Shown in pieces: positions 1 to 64,000 of a DNA stretch of 64,000 nt (the first letter of the stretch is position 1; each line of letters begins with the position of its first letter). Source of the DNA: Amorphochlora amoebiformis (lineage: Eukaryota; Cercozoa; Chlorarachniophyceae). The DNA lies in assembly GCA_054601695.1 (NCBI GenBank), contig BAAHQB010000011.1:1488001-1552000 (forward strand). The letters are read 5' to 3'. The notes under the pieces are model-generated. The model had not been told where the DNA came from and searched no databases. It was given only the letters and a program-made list of their open reading frames with translations. The position numbers and the translations under genes are program-made.

Positions 1-73
1 TTTTTGAATGTATCCACGATGCCTTATTTAACAGCACACGTTCTTATGCACACACTGGTTTAAAATGTTTCAG

Positions 74-109
74 GTGAAGGAGCCTCCCACCAAGAAATCC
101 AAGATGTAA
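74..109 (+). CDS. Terminal exon of an upstream gene (3' end only)
   Basis: A TTTCAG acceptor ends at 73 and is followed by 12 codons reading VKEPPTKKSKM and TAA at 107-109. The short basic tail rich in lysine and proline looks like the end of a nuclear or RNA-associated protein, but that is inference from composition only. The rest of the gene lies left of the window, so the product cannot be named. Orientation is convergent with WDR70. Confidence 0.45.
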   Translation: MKEPPTKKSKM

Positions 110-1464
110 CCATCGATTTACCAATGTATTGCCTTCATCTATAGACAGACATATGTACAACTGCGGTGCGTTGAGATTTGAATGAATAAGTTGTCTTGAT
201 CAGCTAGATCAGCTCACAATCTAGACAATCCGAGGTTAGGATTCTAATTAGAACATTATTGACAGCCCGATCTTCCAGATCTTGTCTAAATATCCAATGT
301 ATAATAGAGTTTCGATCTTTCTAGTCTTTGAAACTTTCCATTACTAATTTAATATTGCGGAGCATCTGGAGATACGTACATATACTAGATATATGCATGA
401 TAATCAGATGCATCATCTTCATAGTTTAATTCGAGTAGTTAAAAGTAATTACTAGATAGTCGTAACCAACCTAGGTAACGTCGATCTACTGTATGGTAGG
501 AGAGTCATGATATACATATACTATCCTCTAGGTCCTTAGTAATGATTCAAGTGTGGTGGTAGCCGTGTACTGTGACAATCATATAAATAGTATAAGTTTA
601 CGCGTACGCGGTACCGTTATGTAAAGGTGTCAAACTAATGTACTTTCTAGCCTATTATAAAATTTCTAGAATTTAAGCGCGATCCTTGAACTACAGTTGC
701 CATTCAACTAGTTGAATATCAATGACCTTGACTCTCTAGACTCTTGTCAGTGACTCGCAATAATCTAGATGACATCCCAAGTATCAATGCTAGCGCCACT
801 ATATTACTCTAGATTACTTTACTTTGTATGTGGCATACGTATCGTATCAATGGACGTTGTACAACGTCACCGATGCAACTTCAATACGTATACCACATAC
901 GTACGCACCCACATACCTGATACGCATACATAATCAGATGCGTATCCCAAAGTATAACAAAATAAGTACGCACATACGTACCTACGAACGTGTACCAACC
1001 AACTTTATACGTTCATACGTACGTACGACCAACATATTTACCGACATACGTGCCATCTAGGCCATACGTTTTGGTGGACCATGATGGAGGCCCAGATCAA
1101 TCTAGCAATGTATTGTAGCCTGCGCAACATGGCGTCCGCGGTAACTCTCGTTACCTATGTGCACGTGAGTTAGCTAGGTTAGACTAGTTCTAGTATGTAG
1201 TTAGACCGTGACAGCTTTACGTATGTGCTAGCCCTGGTCTAGTTGGGTGACTCTATAGACTTTGACAACCCGGATGATAAGTCGAAAACTGTAGGCTGGA
1301 TAACTTAACTTTGAGCTAGATACTAGAGATAAGCTAGATAAATAAGCTCTAGAAGCTTGTCTTTACAGAAAACGAGAAGACAGTAAGTTGTACATTTACT
1401 AGACATGCAGTTCGAATTCGTGAAAAAGTGTGCATTGCAATGCGATATTCTCGAGATTCTACTT
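110..1464. other. Convergent 3'-3' intergenic spacer, CTAG-rich
   Basis: No exon was recognised between the + strand stop at 109 and the - strand WDR70 stop at 1465. By hand count it holds about 26 CTAG tetranucleotides in about 1.35 kb, against about 5 expected by chance, plus many TACGTA/ACGTAC palindromes around 820-1060. It has no long TA tract, unlike almost all intron DNA here. The 78-codon frame at 824-1060 is low-complexity TACG-type repeat and is not called as a gene. Confidence 0.6.
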
Positions 1465-14543
<13,079 letters not shown>

Positions 14544-14608
14544 CTTCGCCGCTTGCCGTGTCAGTCCGGGGAAGGATGGGTTTCCGATGTCCCGGGGATG
14601 TCCCGTGG
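14544..14608. promoter_or_regulatory. Shared promoter/5'UTR between WDR70 and the CAP-domain gene
   Basis: The divergent start codons of WDR70 (ATG at 14543, - strand) and the CAP-domain gene (ATG at 14609, + strand) are separated by only 65 bp. The stretch is GC-balanced and lacks TA tracts. No TATA box is evident. An in-frame ATG of the + gene at 14576 would shrink the gap to 32 bp, so the two transcripts probably overlap at their 5' ends. Confidence 0.6.
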
Positions 14609-25952
<11,344 letters not shown>

Positions 25953-26585
25953 GTACTATAAGTGCCAAATCGATGGGAAGGTTACTAGGGTTAATGACTT
26001 ACGATATAATTTTTGAACTCATCGGTCTTATCATCTACACCTTAGAAGTCTAAGTACTTCTGGTACTTAGATGAAATGAATTTCCTAGAGAACTAGAGAA
26101 GTTGCCAACTCTTTGTTATAAATCTAGTAAATGCATTTCGAACCCTAGCCTACATCTAGTACATTGATTATCGTGATACACTATATCATGATACTCTAGT
26201 TGGCCCAGTTTCAAGGGCTCCAGAAACTAGAGAAATTCAGAATCATCCTGATATAACTATACTAGAGATAATATCTTTTCTAGTTTTGATAACATGCATT
26301 TTTATGATGTTCTCTACACATGTTACTATCGAATGTCAATGTACTAGATGTCTATATAACGTATAATATTATGTGCACATATGGAAGATGGAACGGTGAT
26401 CATAGATAACGTAGGAAACGATACAGATATATAGTGTGGAAATGTACAACATGACTAGATGAACTAGAGTGTTGTTATCGCACTATCACGGGAGATTGTC
26501 TTGTGCGGTCAGAATATTGAGGCTCTAGAATACTGAACCTCTACAAACTCACAACGCTCATTCGCATCAAGAGATTAACATATCG
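25953..26585. other. Convergent 3'-3' spacer, CTAG-rich
   Basis: It lies between the CAP-gene stop (+) and the stop of the 314-aa membrane protein (-). By hand count it holds 14 CTAG in 633 bp, where about 2-3 are expected. No (TA)n tract and no exon were seen. Confidence 0.65.
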
Positions 26586-26823
26586 TTAACGCCGACGCCA
26601 GATTGGCTTACTCTTGGGCTCAGGGTCGGGTGCGTTTGAATTGGAAATGTCAGTGAGCGGGTCAAATTTGAGTAGAAGGTCTTGAAGGCTCTCGGTGTCC
26701 TTGGGCGAAGCTGAAGGAATTATATGTATATCATGCCGAATGATAGAACATATATCTATTAAGACCTACATTGCAATTATGCATTCATAGGTGTCATGTA
26801 AATATAGAAAAAATGTATATATA

Positions 26824-26865
<42 letters not shown>

Positions 26866-28317
26866 ACACACACATACACACACACACACACACATATAAA
26901 AATATATATATACATATTTATATGTATATATATATATATTTATATATATTATAACCGTTTAATATATTTACTTAAAAGTTTTGTGTGTAAATAACTGCGT
27001 AAATATTTTTAGTTGGGTATCACGATGTTACACATCAACGGAAATGAGTGTGAAAGTAGAAATACAACGTATCTAGTGAGGTTGGATGAAACTTGGATAT
27101 GTGTACCACCTGGTCTCTTTGGCGCGGCGATATCCTTGAGTGAGCCCAGGGGATCAAAGGTCTGGCGAATCATCTCGGAGGTTTCGTCCTTAACTGCCGG
27201 CCTGAGGATTGGTCATCTGCATCTCAGATACCAAGAGAAAATCATATTTGGGACATTCACTTGTATCCATTGCTAACCTGGGCTTGCCGTAGGCGATCTC
27301 CTTGATTGGGTCCAGTCGTCGTCCAAGCATGTTGAGCGCATCATTTCCCTTCATTGATTCGGAGCTGCCGGAGGGAGCAGGATCCAAATCTCGGAGGTTG
27401 ACAACGAAAGCTTCCTTCTCGTTCTGAGGCTTACGTACGCGAGAAGATTGCACGCTTCCCAGCTGGGGTGCAGCCGCTGCCGCTGCTGTCGATGGTTCTT
27501 GACGCGGTGCCGGTGACGCTTTTGGCTCAGGATACTCGCCGTCGTTGCCCCTTACCTTGTCGAGGAAGCCGAACCAGGCCTTAGGTTTGAAATCAAGATT
27601 GACTTCATCGACCTGTTATGAAGAAGAGGGAATTAAAATCGGCGAAATGCTCTACTGAAATCAGTGAAGCGGTGACCTTAATGTGAGTGAAGAGCACCGC
27701 GGCACCCAGGGCGCCTGCAGCAGGCGTACCAAACAGCAGCCATACCACGGGGAGAGCTTTGGAGCCAATACTCGCAAAGGTCCTCAGCTTGGTATCCGGA
27801 ACGTACATCCGGTCCCCAACGAGGGCGTGGCCTAAGTTTTTATTCAAGCGTAGTTGAGGACCGTTATGATCCGTTCGAGTGATTACCGGTACGACCCCCC
27901 ACCCCACTACGCTAATTGCTCCCAATGACCTATCATTACTTGGTTCAGGCGGAATTCGTGGGAAAATCATGTCGGAACTCCTCCGAATAACTGATCGAAA
28001 ACATGAGCTTTATGTCAAACCCATTGGAAAAAATGGTTTCATCGTAACCTCTGCTGGGAGTTCGATGTTTTCCGGGGAACAACCCGAAAAACGTCTTTTG
28101 TGGCGTCACAACCGGCGCCGCCAGCGTTTTTGTTCTGTGGAATGCGTGGAATTCTAGTGAGGAAAAACTGGACTTTGGCACCGGGACATGCGAGACACCT
28201 TTGGGACTCCAAAAGAAGGCCGAGCAGCACCACTAAAGCAATGGCGATAAAGACCCCATAAAATCCAGGTTTTGTCCAAGATCGACGAGACGATTGAATA
28301 GTTCTAGGCGCATACAT
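26586..28317 (-). CDS. Unrecognised protein with two hydrophobic segments, 314 aa, 6 exons
   Basis: Exons (high to low): 28317-28199, 28167-28049, 27831-27677, 27612-27278, 27201-27110, 26710-26586 (TAA). Residues about 19-38 ([20 protein letters not shown]) and 105-127 ([20 protein letters not shown]) are hydrophobic and probably cross a membrane. The C-terminal half is polar with [11 protein letters not shown] and KFDPLTD, two related FDPL motifs. I do not recognise the family. Exons 3-6 are firm: long open frames, good splice sites, matching phases. The exon 1/2 join needs an intron of only 31 nt (28168-28198; a 28-nt alternative exists), so the N-terminus is less sure. It shares a promoter region with the 99-aa gene. 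Confidence 0.72.
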
Positions 28318-28571
28318 CCGGGACTAAAGCGGGGAACGGGGGCCAGTCTGCGGTCGCCTAGTCAAAAGAGATTTTCAGCCGACACCCTCTAATAGTCGGT
28401 GATAAAAATGAATCCCGGGATTTGTATGATGGTATCCCGGGAGAGACCATCTGAGAATAGCTCTCGAGTCTCCGTCTGGAGTGCAGATACTTCTGGCCTC
28501 GAGGAGTGTGAACCCGTCAGGGAGGCGGCCGCGCACTAGTTTCTCGCTTATTCTTTCCGAAATAAACAAAC
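28318..28571. promoter_or_regulatory. Divergent promoter region, 254 bp
   Basis: It lies between ATG 28317 (-) and ATG 28572 (+). The sequence is complex with no microsatellite. No clear TATA box or repeat was identified. Confidence 0.5.
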
Positions 28572-29360
28572 ATGGACGATCCGTTTGATATCCAGACGTC
28601 CTCTGATGAAGAGGTAGCGACCTACACATTGCGGAATTGGCCGCTCAACGTTGAAAACGGCGTGAGTTTGAGATTCCTAGATGCTGGGATCAATTGGTTG
28701 GGAGAGTACCGTCTGTAAATAACTGCGAGAACGCTTGCGCATTACCTAATAATAGGCAGTTCTGGGCTTGTGGGCGAAATTGGGGAGGGGCGAGAGTTGT
28801 AGGTTTTGAACGACGATGAATGCGAGGAGTAGTATCTGATGTACCGTGATACGTGATGCTCAGATCGAAGAGCAGCGCCAGGAGTGGCTCCGTAAAAAGC
28901 AGAACAAAAAGCAAGAGGGAAAGAAAAGCGCATATGGAAGCTTCGTCCCACAGGTTGGTTGGTTACACAACAAGATTGTTTTCGGCCCAAGAGACTGAGC
29001 CAGTCGTTTTGACAGCGAGGAGTCACTACAAACAGAGTATCTTACATTCTTGACCGTTGTTTCGTTTTCATTTGATGTGTATCAGGGGGATATTGGCGCC
29101 CAGCTGACTGTGGAGGTACAACCTAAATTGACCGTAGAGCCTTGCCCTGTGTTTCGAGTGCTGGATAGGGGGATTCATCTGCTTATTTTGGAATCTGGGA
29201 AAGTCTTGCGGGCGGAAGCATACCTCTCTCTAACTGTTGTTCTTTTGGTGTCGTGGGATATGGTGAATAGGAAATCGAAAACTTTGAAGGAATTGTCACC
29301 GGGAACTACACCCCGCTTGCGGCAGCTCCGGTAACTTATGCGTATGTTGCATCTGAATAA
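28572..29360 (+). CDS. Unrecognised small protein, 99 aa, 4 exons
   Basis: Exons 28572-28661, 28864-28953, 29086-29115 and 29271-29360 (TAA), all phase 0, of 90, 90, 30 and 90 nt. The acidic start MDDPFDIQTSSDEE is followed by a basic helix (QEWLRKKQNKKQEGKK), then GSFVPQGDIGAQLTVEE and an end reading ENFEGIVTGNYTPLAAAPVT. Donors are GTGAGT, GTTGGT and GTACAA; acceptors are CTCAG, ATCAG and AATAG. The introns here carry no TA tracts. The family is not recognised. The highly regular exon phases and clean frames make it a convincing gene. Confidence 0.78.
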
Positions 29361-30328
<968 letters not shown>

Positions 30329-31280
30329 ATGGGAATCCTCCTAAACAGCCTCAAGGAGTCGGGCGTAAAGGCAGGAGATGAGGTGAAAAAACCACCCTCC
30401 CCTACCCCACCCCGCACGCCAACAAGAAGGGGTTTGAGGGAGAGTCGAAGGAGATCTCTGGTTGTACATACAAATCTCTTCTCTTTGGACCTTGTGTCAG
30501 ATTCGATTCCTATTCGGTCTGAGGGCGGGGGGGGGGGGGGGCGCTATAGTTTTGAGTCGGAGACGAAGAGTGATTGATGATTGTTTATCGGTTTGTGTTC
30601 TTGGTTATTTGGTACGTGTGGCCTCCCTTTGGTCGATAATGTCGTGAATCTCTCGCGGATCTCTCGCTCATCTCTCGCTCATCTCTCGCTCATCTCTCGC
30701 GGATCTCTCGCTCATCTCTCGCTCATCCCTCTTTGCATGATGTCTGCGTTGCGAAACCCCCTGTGTGATGTCTTCCCGTATCTTTCCCTTTTGGTGAAAA
30801 TTGGATAAATTGCTGTACTTCTTCGGGCTACCCTTTGGGGTGATACTCACAGGACGAGGTTACCTCTTGCACTATGCTATGTAAATGTACAAATGTGTTC
30901 AAATCTTCCCTATACATACGTACGTTTAAGATTCAGCCCGGTTAACAAGTGAAAAGAATATTAACTTTATTGGGGTCATAGTGATGATATTGGGATCACT
31001 GGGGTGATGGGATCATTGGGAAGATTCCAACATGCACAGACAGGCTTTCACAGCCCCCTTGCCCCACAATCTGAGAGAGCGGAACGGTTGTAGAGCAAGT
31101 AGTAGCTAAGTGGTTGGTGATATTTTGACTGTTGTTCGCTGAAAGCTAACGTTTTAATCTTACTTGCTCCCTGTTGGTATAACTCGCTGAAAGCTGACCG
31201 TTTAACCTTAGAAACAGACTCCTCAGGACAAGGGGAATGCTTATGCCAGGTCAGTGTGCGTACGTATTCTTTCGTTGCTC

Positions 31281-31320
<40 letters not shown>

Positions 31321-31496
31321 TTGCTTTGTGTTTCATGCGTATTGTTGTGTAATATGTGATAAAAATCTTCACTAAGAACATATTTATATGTACATATCTA
31401 TGCATTATATGTCTATATATATCTTAGTTAAAATATTCAAATATATGTATATATATATGTATATATGTATGTATGTATATACATATAAATATATAG

Positions 31497-31552
<56 letters not shown>

Positions 31553-31558
31553 CAATAC

Positions 31559-31590
<32 letters not shown>

Positions 31591-31899
31591 GTGTATGTAT
31601 ACATATATATACATGTAAAATATACATTCATATCCTGATATAGTATAATATACATCTAGCGCCTACGGAGGCCTGGAAGCTGTGAGTGCATACGGATCCA
31701 TTGAGGGTATACAAGATGGGAAAAAGTAACTCTATCTCACAACACAACAGTTTACAACCATATCGTCGTCATCCTCTCATATTCTTATATTCTACCCTGA
31801 ATATTCATATTCTTATTCTACCCTAAACATTCATATTCTTATTCTACCCTAAATATACGTTACATTGTAGCCTAAACAACACTATTATTGTACTTGGCT

Positions 31900-31952
<53 letters not shown>

Positions 31953-32026
31953 CACTGTATTGTACTTTCTAGCCTACACGTACATTGTGGCTATATATTG
32001 GACGAGATACATCTCACTCAGATTTG

Positions 32027-32064
<38 letters not shown>

Positions 32065-32076
32065 ACATACTTATAC

Positions 32077-32132
<56 letters not shown>

Positions 32133-32261
32133 ATATGACATGAATTGATAGCAGCGAACATGACATTGTAAATTCACCATACGCACGTACGTACGTACAC
32201 AGAGGCGCGTATGGAGCGTACACAGTTCCGGACATCGTCCTCAAACAGCGACAAGAACTGA
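30329..32261 (+). CDS. Small unrecognised protein, tentative 63-aa model, 4 exons
   Basis: Proposed exons 30329-30382, 31218-31249, 31660-31706 and 32203-32261 (TGA), with phases agreeing throughout. The product would read [18 protein letters not shown], then [26 protein letters not shown], and [19 protein letters not shown]. The last three exons look coding, with sensible splice sites. The first is supported only by its open frame and GTGAAA donor; an unspliced 82-codon frame starts at the same ATG. More exons may exist in 30383-31217. The family is not recognised. Confidence 0.5.
30648..30732. repeat. 11-bp repeat ATCTCTCGCTC
   Basis: About seven tandem copies of CATCTCTCGCT, in an intron or intergenic sequence; similar in length and style to the 5896-6095 array. 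Confidence 0.9.
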
Positions 32262-32453
32262 AAAGGCTTACAGTGCAGGAGAAAACCTCCAGGATTCGGT
32301 ACGAACAACTTCAAATGTCGCATTCGAATTCTATTACACCCCGTTTCAAAGCTTACCATGTGCCATGCCGCCATATACGCCGAGCTACATCGGGTCGTGT
32401 CACGTCTAGCCTAGGAATGCGGTTAAATATATTGCAATATACATCATATAGGT

Positions 32454-59648
<27,195 letters not shown>

Positions 59649-59802
59649 GGCCTACAACAGCAAAATATACCAGCCCAACAACAAAACCTAGCACCTCAAC
59701 AACAACAAAACCTACCTGCCCAACAACAACAAAAGCGCTACCTCACACTTAGGGAAAAATCGGAAGTATATTCCAATCTGCCCCATGTGATAGGGTGGAG
59801 AG

Positions 59803-59808
59803 AATAAA
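59803..59808 (+). promoter_or_regulatory. Candidate poly(A) signal AATAAA
   Basis: AATAAA lies 155 nt past the CLU-LRR stop codon. This is the canonical signal, but its use in this organism is unverified. Confidence 0.35.
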
Positions 59809-59990
59809 AAAGGGTGACATGACATCATCTAATCTAGATCTTAAACAAACATATCCAAGTCATACGTACGGGATGGGACGTAGTTGCAATTGAATGTACG
59901 GTGGTCGTAAGACTGCATGACAAATTTAATTAAACAACTAGAGATTTGTATTTCACGCCTATTATATCAATAAATAAATCGTATATATAC

Positions 59991-60071
<81 letters not shown>

Positions 60072-60152
60072 CTAGATAACATACATTTATACATATATAT
60101 AATCTGGATTATATATATATATAATTATAAATATAATTATATATATACACAC

Positions 60153-60237
<85 letters not shown>

Positions 60238-60239
60238 TA

Positions 60240-60270
<31 letters not shown>

Positions 60271-60420
60271 TATATTGATAGATATAGTTTGACATGATGA
60301 TATGGTGTATACGTCTCTAGAGTATCTCTAGTATCTATACTAGTTGTCTAGGGATAGTCAAGATCTAGTAGATTGTACTGAGTATCTCTAGTATCTACTA
60401 GATCTAACATAACGCACACA

Positions 60421-60540
60421 ACGACATGCGTATGTACATGCGTATGTACATGCGTATGTACATGCATATGTACACGTATGTACATGCGTATGTACATGCG
60501 TATGTACATGCGTATGTACATGCGTATGTACATGCGTACG
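60421..60540. repeat. 12-bp repeat ATGCGTATGTAC
   Basis: About nine tandem copies, slightly varied. Confidence 0.93.
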
Positions 60541-61826
60541 CTGTTGTACACATTCACGTGCCATAATCTAGTAATTACAGCACCAATATCTAGAATATGT
60601 ACAAATATACTAGATATACGTAACAAAAAGTCACGTACATATACTACGGTAGTAGTTTTACCAACCAACATTCGTGCGTAACAAGTCACGTACATATACT
60701 ACGGTAGTCTAGGTAGTAGTATTACCAACCAACATTCGTACCACATCTGTGTCAGTATGCATGCAGCACCACATCCATACCACCACACATGCAGCACACG
60801 AGCAAATGATGAAGTATATAACTGATTCGTACTAAGACATGCGTATCAACATGCATAATAAGCTGAAGCGATACAATCTAGAAATTTAGCAGTACAACGT
60901 ACAAGCTGGACAAGAGATATATCATGCGTACCAGAATACTTCTCCGACGATAAACATACAATATACGTACGTAGTACGTACGATACGAACACAACCCAAC
61001 CTAACGAACAAGAAGATAACAACATTCCTAAGAATCCTAACATAGGTAATATGTAAGCGTAGCAGAGTACTCAGTGATAGGTTATTGAGTACGACGCGGA
61101 GCGATAATTATTGGAATATGTACTACGTAGCATGTTCAGGAAGTGGAATGGCGATATATTGATAATAAGTTATTAATAACTCATATCTAAAACTCAACTA
61201 TTAATGCTTCCAGTATCTAGAGTATTTTACAATGGTCCAAAATATAACTATCTCATTAGATGTCCATACTAGCATTAAAGAGTACCATGAATATTAACTC
61301 ACCCTAACCCGACACCCTACACCCTAACCCTAAATGTACTCTCTCTCTAGTCTCTCTAGCTAGTCTCTAGATTCTTGGCATTGGCTGTCGTATAACTACA
61401 GTATAAGACTAGAATACCTCGAGACACTAGAGCATACTCTAGATACTAGACTTATCTTTAGCATCTAATATCAGTTTGGTTGTAAAGTCTAGAAAGTATA
61501 GAATTTCCGGGATAAGCCGATGATATTCTTTACATATTCTCTGGATTCTAGATATTGTAATGTATTGTACATCTTATAATTATATATACATACATATATA
61601 TACATGTATATATATATATATATATCGATCGATCAATTGAACCCTCCGCTGTAGCTATAGGACAAATTATGTCATGAGCCGTACATTCTGGTACCCTATG
61701 TCTAGTAGGTACCGGCCAGTACGAGCGTTGACTGCCCTAGATACTAAGGATACAAAACATAGTCTACGCGATGAAATTCTTTTCACCTCAACAAAGAGAG
61801 ACTAAAGCTCCTGTCCACAGTTTCTT

Positions 61827-63677
<1,851 letters not shown>

Positions 63678-64000
63678 CTGCAAAGAGTGAATAATCATGA
63701 GTTTCTGTTGGTTGTTGATTGTTGATTTATGATTCTAGTCTCATAGTTCGACATTAGTGCTTCATGGCTTGTTCATGATTCATTTTATTCATGATTCATT
63801 TTATTCATGATTCATTTTATTTATGATTCATGAGTGGGATGGACTCCCAATTTGCTCATCTGAATTTGATGATTGAATTTATTTCTTTGAATTGTCTGAA
63901 TTTGTTTATCTGAGTTTGTGATCTGAATCTAGTGAATAGTGTTCTTGATCAAAATAGAGTTGAATCAAGAGTTTGAGTAGGTTTCAAGTCGAATGGGAGT

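Larger units (their letters stand above)
59649..61826. other. Convergent 3'-3' spacer, CTAG-rich
   Basis: It lies between the CLU-LRR stop and the inferred - strand stop at 61827. By hand count it holds about 30 CTAG in 2.2 kb (8-9 expected), densest at 60295-60410 and 61340-61450. A TA block occupies 59990-60265. An array of CATGCGTATGTA lies at 60421-60540. No exon was recognised. Confidence 0.6.

Noticed and set aside
824-1060. A 78-codon + strand frame in the left spacer
   Set aside because: Built from TACGTA-type repeats, with no splice context or recognisable domain.
26997-27276. An 87-codon + strand frame over the membrane-protein gene
   Set aside because: It is antisense to a well-supported exon (27110-27201) and its open frame is a shadow.
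30329-30577. An 82-codon single-exon gene starting at the same ATG
   Set aside because: The second half runs through a poly-G tract and low-complexity sequence; a GT donor at 30383 joins in phase to later coding-like exons. Kept only as an alternative.

Overview
The window is nuclear DNA of a eukaryote, almost certainly a unicellular one (protist); the sequence alone does not settle the lineage. Genes are cut into dozens of very short exons (about 60 nt on average in the two best genes) by GT-AG introns, with two likely GC-AG introns. Introns are filled with (TA)n tracts, (CA)n, telomere-like CCCTAA/GCCTAA arrays and minisatellites. Almost every long TA-rich reading frame is microsatellite. 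I rebuilt genes by hand from exon/phase chains; the key test was that consecutive exons join in frame without a stop.

Layout. 74-109 (+): last exon of a gene that starts outside the window. 1465-14543 (-): WDR70, 27 exons, 602 aa. 14609-25952 (+): a CAP/SCP-domain (YkwD-like) protein, 12 exons, about 489 aa, divergent from WDR70 across only 65 bp. 26586-28317 (-): a 314-aa protein with two hydrophobic segments. 28572-29360 (+): a 99-aa protein, divergent from the previous gene across 254 bp. 30329-32261 (+): a small gene, about 63 aa, model tentative. 32454-59648 (+): one 27-kb gene with 63 exons and a 1280-codon frame that fuses a CLU (clustered mitochondria) domain to a C-terminal cysteine-type leucine-rich repeat array. 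61827-63677 (-): 3' end of a hydrophilic protein whose 5' end lies outside the window.

Genes are laid out as divergent pairs with short shared promoters and convergent pairs with long spacers. The three spacers between convergent 3' ends (110-1464, 25953-26585, 59649-61826) are rich in the palindrome CTAG and mostly lack the TA tracts found elsewhere.

The most striking feature is a recurrent one. Many introns hold tandem or dispersed partial copies of the neighbouring exon edge, splice site included, usually joined to TA or CA tracts. At least fifteen exon boundaries in four genes show it, from single copies (37 identical bases at 9375-9411) to arrays (47323-47720, 54525-54713). Two related TGTT...AACA elements sit inside introns; the longer one carries three heat-shock-element-like palindromes spaced exactly 15 bp apart.

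No tRNA, rRNA, CRISPR or bacterial-type feature was recognised.
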